Below are positions 27,755 through 40,100 of a stretch of 64,000 nt of DNA, in pieces (within the stretch, counting starts at the first letter, position 1; the number at the start of each line of letters is the position of its first letter). Source of the DNA: Tyto alba (Eukaryota; Chordata; Aves; Strigiformes; Tytonidae); the NCBI RefSeq assembly GCF_018691265.1, contig NW_024881272.1, forward strand, positions 22,123,323-22,187,322, in the 5' to 3' direction. The notes below the pieces were generated by a model. That model made no database searches. It was not told where the DNA came from and saw nothing but the letters and a program-made list of their open reading frames with translations. The position numbers were made by a program, and so were the translations under genes.

Positions 27755-28014
27755 AAAATGTCTGTATAAATATATCTCCTTGGTGCACTATTCACAGTGA
27801 TTTCTACATTTAAATTAAATGTTTTAAATGTGTAGTTGTCAGAACTTTGGGTTTATCTTCATATTTCTTTTAGAAAACTTCCTTTGAAAAGAGTCTCAGA
27901 TAAGAATACTTATACAGAGCACCCTGGATTCATATCAATAAAATTAAAATTCTGATGTACATATTTGAAAAATATTTTGTATTTTCAAATACGGATTGAT
28001 AAACTGCACAGTTC

Positions 28015-28169
28015 TCATTCCAGTCGTCCTTGCTTAGCATCACCTATTGCTCCCCACACATCAAAGACAAACTCATCTGGAAATGCAAAGTCTCCAAGAG
28101 TTTCATCCAAAGCCACTGCAAATTCATCTGGGTTTTTCTTGTCTCTTCCAGCTTCCACCATTGTTGCAG
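28015..28169 (-). CDS. GIPC2: GIPC2 coding exon 6 (last), GH2 domain C-terminal half
   Basis: The acceptor is TTACTTTTTAG before CTGCAACAATGG. The first two bases complete an alanine codon started in exon 5. It encodes residues 276-326, including [20 protein letters not shown] and the nearly invariant GIPC tail [17 protein letters not shown], and stops at TGA 28017-28015. This block is the core of GH2, the myosin VI-binding region in the family. The final residues (QGRLE) vary between family members. Confidence 0.95.
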
Positions 28170-31100
28170 CTAAAAAGTAACAGAAGAAAATAATGTAATT
28201 ATCATGAAAGTGACAGCTAACATATACGGCCAAGGTATTTTTTTAATGTCTATTTTCAAAACCAGGTAAGGTCACTTTAGGGAGATGTAAAGCTTACCTA
28301 CTGAATTTATGATTCAATAGGAATTATGTACTTAGATGTCCCCACATTAGCTACATTCTGCTCTGATAAACAGGAGAGCATCCTTGAAGCACTCGTATAT
28401 TCTTCTGTTTGTTTGGCAGAGGTTTAATTTTTTATTCAACAAACTTCCATTTTAATCTTATCAAATTATATTCACTACTGAATGCACATGAAGCATGACT
28501 CTAAAAACAAGGTTAAGCACAACTCTTCTGCAAAAACAAGATCCATGCCAGTCCATCACCAACTTCAGTGAGTTTGATATGAACTTGCTGATCTGAACCA
28601 GAAGATCAAAAGGCAAACCTGGATGTTTTTCTCCTCTAAACAATGAACAAAAGATCTTAGCAAGTCAGAGTTTAAAGTGGTCAAGTTTTTCACAGAAAGC
28701 CGAAAGGGATAAGGTTTGAACATAGAAAACAACATAGTCTGCATAATAAACATCCACAACCAAGCTCGTATGGGTTTGCTAGCCACAACCTGTTTTATTA
28801 GTTTAAATGTTGAGTATGACTTGCATTTAGAAAGGAATAATGATAAATCGGCCTGGAGATAACATTTGAATATCCTACTTTAGGAAACAAGAAATCAAAT
28901 ACTAGGCTCAACTAATGTGTCGTGTAAAATATAGAGAAAATTAAATCTAGTTTGTTAGGTATTGGACACAGTACACTTACAACTGCCTGAAAGAAGTTGT
29001 GCCTGAAAGAAGTTGTGCTCTCAAGAAACTACGGTATGACCTCAACCAGACTTCCTTAATTTTTCAGCTTAATTTTTTAACCCAAAACCCACCTCCAGTA
29101 AGTAAACAGACTGATGCATTTAGTGTGAGACACATTATTCTTCTGTTTGGGTCTACATTTTTTTCCATACCATCCAAACTAAAGAGTAACTAATTTCAAT
29201 GCATAAGTTTGCTTGAGTTATTATTACCACCAACTCTGAAAAGCAAATCTTTAATTTATAGCACCCTCAAGGCCGGGAAAATTTGTGCTTATGCCACCAG
29301 GAAGTGAAAAAGATCAAAGTTATATCTGGAAGTCTCAGTTAGGTGGTTCAAATTGTGCAAGAGAAAGGGAATGGCCTTGCTACTGTGCACAAAAAAAAAA
29401 AAAACACAATAAAAAAAACACACACAAAAAAAAAACAAACAACAACAACAAAAAAAAAACACACAAAACCAACCAACCAAACAAACAAACACCAAAAAAT
29501 GGAGCTACCAAAGGCTAGGAACATCTTGGTATCCAAAAAAGTTAAAGCAGAGAGGTCTGATACAACAGAGGCAGAGCGTGATATCTTGTAATACCCATGC
29601 TGTCTGATATTTCCTCTTATTTAACACACAAGTATCAGAATTTATCAAGTTTTAGACTTTAGTTTGGAAATGGCTACACTACATTGGGGTTGCTGCTTAG
29701 GACTCAGTCCTTAGCTGCTGTGCTCATCTCTCACCTTTTAGCCACCGTGCAGTTTCTCAGATTCTGGGACAAACTGCACGTCTACCACAACCACCACTGG
29801 ATGCTGGCAACCCAGGGATATCGGAGCAAACTCTGAGGGGTCAAACCTCTCTCAGTCATGGCACCTGCACCCCCCTGAAGGATGAGAAGTGTCAACACAA
29901 GAGATTCTCCTGGTTAAGTTAGGCCAGAAGAATTACTGGTATCAGGTTTTTGTGGTTTGAGGGATGCAGAAGACTCTCTAAAACAGACTCAGCACAAACA
30001 GCACTGCTGAACACAGTTTATTTTCTGAGTCGCATCTCTGCTCCACAGCCTCTGCTCATATTCACAAGAAACGATGGTATTGTACAATAGATGAAAACCT
30101 CAAAGTCTGCTTCATTTTGAGATTACTTTACACACTTGTCTTAAACTGCAAGATGCCCTCCATCTTTTGTTATACATGATGGAACCACCACTGCCTTCAT
30201 AAGCATATAAAATTCAAGTGTCACAATGAAGGATTTGATAGCTTCTAGCCTTTTCTCAGAGTGATATCTGAGTGGAAAAAATTACAACACCTGAGAAAGG
30301 GAAGGAAATTCTGAAGCCACAAAAGACCATCTTCACTGGGACAGCCTGCTGTCTACTGCATGTACTGTATAGTATCAACATGGCAAAATCTCTCTGATAA
30401 AAACGGAGAGAAACTGCCCCTGCTCTGAAGTTTTATTAAACATATTTAATATTATTTTGTTGACCTGAAACTCAGCTCAAGTTTACTGACAGTTATGAAC
30501 TTCTGGCAAACAGCGTTTGCTCTTATGCAAACTTCTAACAAGCTGTGAGCAAACTTGAGCCATACTCCACATTGTGGACGTCAGCAACAGTAATTCTGAA
30601 GAAATTTGACGTTTTGTTGTTAAGTACGTTCAGACGGGAGGCTCCAAACAGAATTGCGGTGTGCCAAACTATACAAAGCAGTCCAAACAAAATCTGTGTA
30701 AATCTTGACAAACTGCTGTGATCAAGACAGTTCAAGTGTAACCCAGCTTCCCGGGCACCACTAGTCGTTCTCAAGGAGTCTCGAGAACTGTTTCTCTGCC
30801 AGAAGAAACCCTATCCCTGTTGTGTTGATTCTTTCTGTGTCCCCTGTGAAGTTCTTGTGACATTGACTCAGAGAAATATGGATGGGAAACAGGCATTAAA
30901 CAGGGAAATCTTGTTCCAGACAAGCAGAAGACAAGTATTTGTCCTATCAACGCCGCCCTGTATCCCCTGACACAGTGGCATAAGAAGGTACTTACAGAGG
31001 AGCAGCCCTGAAGGTAACGAGGTGAATGGTGTGGTTTAAACTTCAGATTTCTGGATATGAATCAGGGTATGAAGTTACTCTAAATAGACCCTGGGAGAGG

Positions 31101-34100
31101 GTTGGAGGGAGAAGAACCGTGGAACGTGACACAAGAGCAAACATGTCTAGACATAGTAACACATGTTCAAAAAAGGCTGCCATCAATAGAGTGAGGGTCT
31201 AGACAAGTGTTCCAGCAGAAAGACTGGGAGCAGGAATTTAGTCAGTTTTAAAATAAATTAGTAGAGATATATGAAGGAGCCATATGACACAGCAGCAATA
31301 AAACAAAACAGCGTTATATTACAGTCCAACTGCCCCAGTTGAAATCTCAGAATTACACGATAATAAACTGTTATCAACAGAAAATGTTACTTCAAGCACA
31401 TTTTCCTTTAAAGATAGAGCTTCCCAAATTATGAAACAGAACCCTAAAATAAATAAATAAATACAAATAGATTATTATCAATTTACAAAACCTGAAAACA
31501 AAATCCACTAAATTGGACAATCAAGACAACATTCGCCCCCCTCCAAGCAGACGTCCGGACGTGACGGCGGCGCAGCACCAGCAGCCGCCGCCTCCTCACA
31601 CGAAGGCGGTTTCAGGAGCGCCGAGCCCCCAGCGCCAGCCCCCCCGCCCCGGGAGCGGTCCCGCCCCGCGCAGCCCCGCGCAGCCCCGCGCAGCCCCGCG
31701 CAGCCCCGCCGCTGAGGGGTCGCGCGCTCCTCCGGCGGCTCGCTGCCGCCCCCCGCTGCCCGTCCGGCCGCGTCGCGCCTCCCCCCGCCCCGCCCCGCCC
31801 CGCCCCGCTTTTCTCACACCAACTCGCGCACGGCTGCGCGAGGCCGGGCCGCGCTTCACGGGTTTCGCGCGCCCAGGCACCCACTGGAGCCGACCGGACA
31901 CCCAGCCCACGCGCGCTTCCCGCGGCCGCGCAGCCGGGCGGAGCGGGGCGGCCCTGCTCGCACGACGGCATCTGCGACGCCTCATGCCCGAGGCTCGTCA
32001 GAAACTACTGACCGCCGAGGCCTTTGGCAGGTACGTGCCAACCTGAAGAAAACTACCGGTTCTCAGAGGGTGACAGCTCCCTGCCGGCCGAATTGCCTTC
32101 GCTCCCGTCTCTTTCCCCCACTGCTGCTTGTAACAGCTGCACAAGTGATTATAGGAATTCTATTCCAACAAAGTAGTTTTAGCCCCAGTTGTCTTCCGAT
32201 TTTATTACTTTTTTTTTTTTTTTTAAATGTCACTTCAGGCAACACTCATACCTGACAAATTTCTACATAAAATGTGAAAAGTTCAGCAAACTTGAAAGTG
32301 ATGAAAGGAATTAGAAGTCTTCTCAAATTCAACTGAGAAGCTCAATACCAGGCTTTCCAGTAGTATGTTGACTTTTTAAATCTAGCCCTTCAAAAATACC
32401 TTCAAAGCTCTTTCATAAAATCCTTATTTTCACTTTCACTAGACACATGCAGCACAAGCCCTGAAAGCTACAATCTGCCTGCCACTGTTATCTGCCTTAT
32501 ATAGGGGTTTTGCTACCTATAACCACTCCTGTAACTTCTAAAAAAATTTTTTCAGAAGTCTTAACAGAAATTTCAATGTTTATTTAGCAGTAGTACTATC
32601 AGAAGCTTTGCTTTCATCAAAAGGTAACAAATGTCATTATTCTGGCCTGACCTGACACTTTTAAAGAGCTAGAATTCACATTCAGCTTCTGTACGACATG
32701 ACAGAAAATGAAGTATGTCATGGCAGTTTCTAGTGTTTAACATTACTTGGGTTTAGTTTAATGTTGAACATTGTCAGATCTGGCACTCAAGGAACCACTG
32801 GAAATATCCTTTCTTCTTGTTTCTTTTTATTAAGTACTAATTCTTTTTGAAGTGGAAGTTTTCTTGTTTAACCAAACTTGCTACCTTTCCCTTCTTCACA
32901 AAACTCCCATTATTCTCTCAGAGTAAATAAACAGTCATAAACAATATACCCCAGAGTGTATACAATAAAATCCCTTGGGAAAAGAAGACTGGTGACAGAA
33001 GAAGCAGAAAACAACAGATTCGGGGAGAGTATCACTTTAGTCAAAGCATTGCAAGATAAAAACATCTATCTAATATTGTGGGTGAGCCAAGAAAAGAAGC
33101 TTGGGTGACAAAAACTTTAAACCTGTTAGGACATACTGACTAGATGGGGAGTTTGGAGAATGAAGTCAAGAGAGGAGAAGTAGATTTGAAATTCCTCTAA
33201 GCAGATGGACAATATGCCAAGATATGTAATGTCTGATGATATCACAGCAAACAACAACAAGGAAATAATCGTCCAAAAGCATAAAAATAGAACTCACTGA
33301 ATAAAAATCACTGAATGAAGAGCTGGCCAAAAGATGCTGAAAGAAAAAAGTTGGATGGAAAGCCCTTTTTACCATCATATAGATCCCGGCTTCCTCCCAC
33401 CCAGAATCTTTAGGATCAAACACAGTCTGTAACAATTCAAGCTTCACTGATTTAAAAACTAAATGGCACCAGTATTTTTTACTAACACGTGCTTCCTGAG
33501 TCCCTCCTATTAATCAGCTGTTCACGTTCCTTTACCAGAAAGCACTGACGGGATTTAAAATAACCTGAATTATCTCTCAATGGCACATTTGTTTTAAAGA
33601 AGGCTGAAGTCAAGCCTTGGCCCAATTTCTAATGTACCCATAAAATGGCTGAGGAATAAATTTCCAGAGCCAAGAGTTCCCTTCTGCAGATTAAGTCCGG
33701 TTTTCAGTAAAATAAAGAGGTAAAAAGGTAAAAGTGCATTCAAAAGTCAGGTATGTAAATCTCAACAGCATTTACATCTCTGAGAATAAAAAATTGTGCC
33801 AAAAAAAAAGGAAGTGTATGCATTTCCAGTAAATGGCTTCTAAGCATTTTTCTCCAATTTTGGGATTTGTGTGTAGATTTAGTCAGCCATTCTTGGAACT
33901 GTCAAGATACTTAACTATGCAAAAATTAAGGGCTTTATCTCATATTTAATTCTGTCTGTAATTTTACATTATTTTTTCTCTCTTTCTAACTTCTGACTTA
34001 AAGCAGGGGCACTGTTTTAGAATTCAATCACACCATGGAAGTGTCATTTTAATGGAGATGAAAGAGCAATATTAACTGACATCCAAAGCTTCTGGCAAAC

Positions 34101-37100
34101 AGAACTGCACGGGAGTGAGCAATGATTGAGATCTTAATCACTTGTCGGCTGTCGCATTGTGATGACTTGCATTTTCAACTAATCTGGCTTGAGTAATGAG
34201 TGAAATTTCTAGCTGAGTGGTGATTGGCATTCTCTGAATGAATCCTTTCCTCATATTTCATTTACATGGGTGACTGATCACATCCAGTATATGAAAAACT
34301 GACATGTGTTAATTGAACAGATTTGTGACAGGTGATTAGCTCTACTTTCCTGAAGAGTCCTAGACCTGTTTAATTGTTTAAAAATGATAAAACTTTTTTT
34401 CATCATCACTGTCGGCCCTCAACTCTTAAGACTTGAACGTTAGGAAATGGCTTCAAAGGTACAAACTAAAGCTACACGAACCCTGTAGTCTTTGATTCCT
34501 GACAGTTTCTCTTTGTTTCACTGCCTTTTTGGGAGGAAGAGAAGGAAGAGGTGAAGGGCTAAACAAGAACCCATTTGGGAAGAGGAGAGTGCCTCTGAGG
34601 TCAAAGACCTCTTCCTTCTTTGAGTATTCTTTTAAGTCATTCTTTGAAACTTTCCAAACTACATACTGAAAAATGAAGGACATTAGAGCTTTGAGAAAAA
34701 AAAAAAAAATAATCAAGGAATTAACAGGAAAACTCTACCAGATGCTTGACAATCAGCTCAGCCATATGTGCTGAAAGCTGAACTTCTTGGTCTAACTGTG
34801 CAAGAGCCATCCTGTTACGGTACCGAGAGCCAAAAACACAGGGAACACCAGTTCTCACGGAAACTTGCTGCCCTGTCCCAAAGCAGAGCAGAGCACACCT
34901 CAACATCCCAAGAAACCATGCTCTAGCCTAGGATCTCAGGTTTCTGGGATATGAACACCAAAACCAGAACACCTATAGCCACTTATTCCTGTAGGGCCAG
35001 GAGCCCGGGGACCTTGGAGATAACCTGCAAGGACAGGGTCCTCCAGAAGTCTGGCTTGAGCCGGGCCGGCAACAGCTGCAGGACAAAAACAGCTCCCAGA
35101 GGGACGACTGGCACAAGACTTGGAGCTTTGAAGCCCAAGCCAGAGACGGACCAAGGCAGAGGCTGCAGGAGAGCGAAAGGACAGGGGATCCTCCCTAACC
35201 TGCAGAGAGTCAGCACCACACAGGGCTCACGGGAGCGTATTACATGGCAGCAGCATCACATATTAGAGATCCTGGGAACAGAATTTTGGATAATTTTTAG
35301 TTTTCAGGGAATAGGAAAGTTTAGATATTACCTACAAAACAGAATGGACAAGTTTTGGGCAGCTCCACTCTCTCTTCTATGCCAGGAGGCCCACCACTAC
35401 CTGAGGCTGGGGGACAAATAATAATACACCTACAATTTTTCCTCTGAGAAAACTAGAAGCTGCCAGTCAGATGCTTGCTGGTAAGAGCAGCCAACAAAGG
35501 ACTTTTGACTATTCAGATAATCACCTATTGTTGTCATTCCTCTATGCTAACTGCTGCCCATCCAAGCTTCCTGCTTTGCCCTTAGCTTCATGCCAGACGT
35601 ATTTTCTCTTCTGCTTTGCCTCCTCCAATTCTCTCTCATAAAAATGTTCTTTTCGAGATCATTTTCCATTTAGCTTATCCTTTCCTAATTCTTGGCTGAT
35701 TTTTTTAGATATTACCGTAACAATAAATACCTTCTTTGTCTCAGCATTAGCAGTTCCACAAGATCGTATGAGGACTACAGCAGCCACAGCTGGCTACAGT
35801 GACACTTCTTACTCAGCTAGACTGCGGCTTCTTCCCATACAAACAGAAGTTCCTATTTAGTTGTTGTCAGACTAACAGAGGAAGGCAACAGCTGCAAGGA
35901 CAAGTTTGGTGCAGTTTTAAGGAACTTATGACACTGAGGTTGAATAGTTTCTTTCATTATAGATTGATGACTGTGATAACTAAGTAAATATTCTGGAAAA
36001 TTTCCCATGCTCTTCAGAACACAGGCTTTAGAGAATTTGATAAATTTATGCAATTACTGTGTCATTTCCCTTGCTAACCAGTTGCCTTTTCACTGATGAA
36101 GATCTTGGAATGAAACTTTAGTGATCAACTTTGATGTGTCTAAGCCAAGGGGCAAAAGAGCAAAAAAGCAAATACATGGTTATGCTTAACAATCCTTAAA
36201 TGTGGTACACACAAACTCCCCAAGAAAATACATGTCAAAGAATACACTGATGACAGTTAATGGCAAACAACTAAATAATTCATGCAATAGTATATAGGTG
36301 ATGTGTGGGAAGAATAGAGGATTAATGACATCATAATGCTTGTAGTGAGAGATTCTTTCTTTTATCGGAGACACACATTTGCAGAAATACAGGCAAGTTT
36401 TTGAGACTGCATGCTAGACAAATTTTGCTTCGTTTACATCCAGAGACTAAAGTACCAAATGAATTTTAGACTACAGAAAATAAGAAATTATTTAATTTTG
36501 TAGTAACATATCTGTTAAAAACTCACCTAATTCAATATCTCTTATCCCCATGTATGTTTCAAGAAGCTCATCCACTTTTTTAATTGCTTTTTCTTCAACT
36601 CCAGTTGGCTTTGTTGAAGTAGAGGGAAAAAAAAGTATGGTTATATCTATGCAGATTTCAAAATAACCAGCAATTCACCACTGGTTATCCTTCCATCCTA
36701 GCCACCTAGACTTACAAAACCTACAAGTAAAACATGTTATTCCACTCTTTCCCTCTTCTCACAAACCTGAGCCTTCCTCCTAATGTCAAGACACACAGCT
36801 CTCACATTCAAATTAAACAGGGACCTTACATCTCCTGACAATTCATCAGTTCCTCATCATCTTTAGAGGAATCCAGAATAAATAACACTTCTTCCTAATC
36901 CTGGTTCTGCAAATATTCATGTCAATGTATATTCTTAACCTCTACTAACAACACACCTTACACCAGCACAGTACACTTTGGAGGGTCAGAAACAGAAGCA
37001 ACTCTTCAACTGTCCCACCTCTATTTTTTCCCCCCTTCCCTCTTTTCAACACTCCTTGGTCTAATCTACTTTAAATTCATCCATGTAACCCATGACATCT

Positions 37101-40100
37101 AAATACAGGCTCCCTGTTTCCAGATTCCTCAGCCCCTAGTCTGCTAGAATATCCCTGCTAGTCTTCAATTTTATATAAACATTTCTCCCTGCAAAAGGCA
37201 GTCATCTTAAGTCCTGCAAGCTTTGTTACATCCAGATTTTTCTTTCCTACTTTACCTTGCCAACCCTGGGGAAGAATAAATCAGGTGTTAGATGATTAAA
37301 CTGCTGAAGGACCCCAAGATAACCGTACCATTTCCTCCACGGTAGCAGGGCCTTTGGTTCTCAGCCGAAGTGTTTCTCTCCCTCTGGAGATTTTAGCCTC
37401 TGGCAGAGTTCCACCTTTGGACCTTGGTTCCAGCTTTTCTGAAGACAAAACAAACAACAACAACAAACGTAAAAGAATACCAAACAAAACTAAGTATATT
37501 GTATGAAAGAATATGATATATCTGCTTTTGCTATTGCATTACCCTCACTTTTTGTTCTAATCAAGACCTAGATCTATGTAAAAATTTAATTATAAATTAA
37601 CTATATTCTAAGTATAGGTTTGCTGACAGTTTCTTGTCATCAAAGTTTGATATCCGCTTGACTGCACTGAAGCTAGGACTTCCATTGAGCAATATATCTA
37701 TGCAGACCTATTGCACTCAACTTCATATATGCACTTTGTATAATTTTATTTCCCTATTTTATGGAAAAGTAGATTTATTACTTAATACCAGATAATGGCT
37801 GGAGTTACCAGCCAAATGCTACAGCAGACTGTGTAGCAGGTTTTAGCATTGTAACACTTCTGTCTTTCACTGATGCAATGCTGCAAACACTACTGCTAAA
37901 CAGGTCATGATGAGCCACATTGAGCTGAGCTAACAATTTGATTACTAACAGTCACATAGGTGAAATGTTCATAAGTAGATCTGCAGGAGTTTTTCCACTG
38001 GTTTCACCGAACTCATGATTTCACACCTGATAAATCTCTACCAAGAATATCTGGGTTTTCTTTACATGATTTCAGCTTTCATTGTTTAATCTTGGGTATA
38101 GGCACTCCATTTATTAAATGGAGTATGGAATCAGTTAAGATTTGGCTTTCTTGTTCTAGGACATAATTTTACATTCAGTAGTAGCAAGGCTTTAATTTAC
38201 TTACTGACATGGGAGTTATATAGTTAATCTGAAAAGTGCTAGAAGAGGGGAAATGATTTTGCAGAACCATTTTTAACTGTGATTTTTTCTCTACCAGATT
38301 ATTCCTCCTCTTAACATCAGGCCTTTCTAATAATCTGTCCTTGAAGCAAGAATTTAACATGCTATATTAATTTTGCCCAGGTAGATTCCAATTCATCATT
38401 CTTGTGTTAGTAATCAAAAATCCAGATTATTCTGCTGAACAAGTCTTGAAAAGTAAATTTTAATTGTTTTTATTTTAACAAATAGATATGGCACAGTCTC
38501 TTACATATATACTTAGTATCAACACTTTGGCTTAATCCTTTTATTGCTTGAAGGATAGTTTAAAACATCCTTAAGATTGTCATAATTTCTAGACTTGTTT
38601 CAAAAAGTCATTCCTGATACAACATACATATTTTTTCTAGTTCTGTTACCATTAATACCGTAGAATTCATGATCTGACATAACCTGTATTCGTAATACCT
38701 CAGACCAAAGCTCTCTGGCCACCACAGAAACTATTTTTCATATTAATGTAATTTAAATATAGTATTTGTGTTATGCTGCCTTTACTTTGCTTCTACTAAT
38801 TTTTCACCAATTCACAGAGAACCAGCTTGTGACTGGTAAGGACCAACCTTATTCAGACAAGTCTTTAGTTCTGTGCTACAAGCCTTGCCTAGAGTAGCTG
38901 AGGCAGCCTGTGTGCACATGATAGAAAGATATCTAACCTGTAAATTATACTTATTTCACATTCTCCTGAGAAGAAAAATAAAAGTTAGTAATTTCACACA
39001 GAGGTTTGTCTCTTATTTCCATACTATCACCAACTTGTGTTGAAACTAACAGGAATTCAGCACCTACTTGTCCAGCAGGATCTGAATCTTATTTGTTACC
39101 TCCTTTGGGGCTATTCTCAGCATGCTGCAGCTTAAACACCATCTTGAATAAATTTATGCCTAATGCTTAGCTGCACCTAAGGCTAGAGGTGGGATATTCT
39201 AACCTATTGGGCACTGCAACTTGTAAATTAATTTCTGTAGGGTAAAAAAATAACATGCATCTTCCAGAAATCTGCCCAAAAAGCTCTGATCACCTCTTAA
39301 TCCAGTGTCAGATGAAAAGTATTGCCATGGAATTCACAGGTTTCCTTCTCTACATCACAGGCAGACTAAAAGGTATCTTAATTACCTGACTAAAGTAATT
39401 ACTCTTAAATAATGGCTGAAGTCATCAATCAAATGCTGATTTACCCTGGTCTTTACAAACAGACTATGTAGAACATTTAGCATTGCATACAAATTATAGA
39501 CCCATATTAAAAAGGTATTCCTATATTATTAATTGCAGTACTATACATATGTAACACTACTTTAGTGCAATGTATAACACACACATTTACTTAACAGGAG
39601 TATCAACTTATATCCAAACACATTAGAGATTAACTCATAAACCTCATTCTTCACAGAAGCACCAAAAGCAAAAAGAAATCTTTAAATTCCTCTCATTTTC
39701 AATTTCTGCTGCTATTCTGACACCAAGTGTCAAGACTGGTGTATGACAGCAGTTGTAAACTACTAACAGGTAAAAACAGATTTGAATAATAAACATTTCA
39801 AATTCTTGCTGCTGTGGTGATTTTGAACTTGTTGTTAGTGCAGGTGTGCACAAGGACTCATACACACTTACAATTTAGAAATATTTTGAAGTTTTTATTA
39901 CAGAAAAATGCTATGTAGTCCGGGGAGAATATAAAAAATTGAGAGAATAAAAATTAGAACTCAGTCTCTATTTTGACTCCCTGAGTTAAACCTGTTTTGT
40001 TCACCACACTGATGAAATTCATATACATAAGAATTAGTAGTAGGTATGCATTTGTCCTGTATAAGTATCACTTTCTCATAGAATGCAGGTGGTAGGTAGA

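Larger units (their letters stand above)
31531..32035. promoter_or_regulatory. Intragenic CpG island inside GIPC2 intron 5
   Basis: About 500 bases of very GC- and CpG-rich DNA start and stop abruptly against AT-rich flanks. It contains a five-copy 10-base repeat (31661-31710) and a ladder of CCGCCCCGCC-type GC boxes (about 31781-31808), typical Sp1/KLF sites. It has no TATA box. At 32030 the plus strand shows a strong splice donor, GGCAG|GTACGT, immediately beyond the dense CpG zone. Long open frames on both strands follow from lack of stops and are not protein-like. It may be an alternative or antisense promoter; the product is unknown. Confidence 0.6.
28170..36526 (-). other. GIPC2: GIPC2 intron 5 (about 8.4 kb)
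   Basis: The donor reads TTAG|GTGAGT at the exon 5 end and the acceptor TTTTTAG at exon 6. The intron is AT-rich apart from a CpG island at 31.53-32.04 kb and a GC-richer patch at about 34.72-35.26 kb. It also holds an A/AAAC-rich simple repeat at 29389-29500 and a conserved-noncoding-like stretch at about 34.01-34.40 kb. No other coding exon was recognised. Confidence 0.85.

Noticed and set aside
1..28014. Search for PTGFR, the next gene in the human order
   Set aside because: No open frame of the size or with the seven-helix receptor motifs of its large coding exon exists here on either strand.
29285..29591. Lys/Thr/Asn-rich and antisense Phe/Val/Cys-rich open frames
   Set aside because: Translations of an A/AAAC-rich simple repeat.
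31513..32046. Long Pro/Arg/Ala-rich open frames on both strands of the intronic CpG island
   Set aside because: Stops are rare in such GC-rich DNA. Frames are open on both strands at once and no domain is visible.
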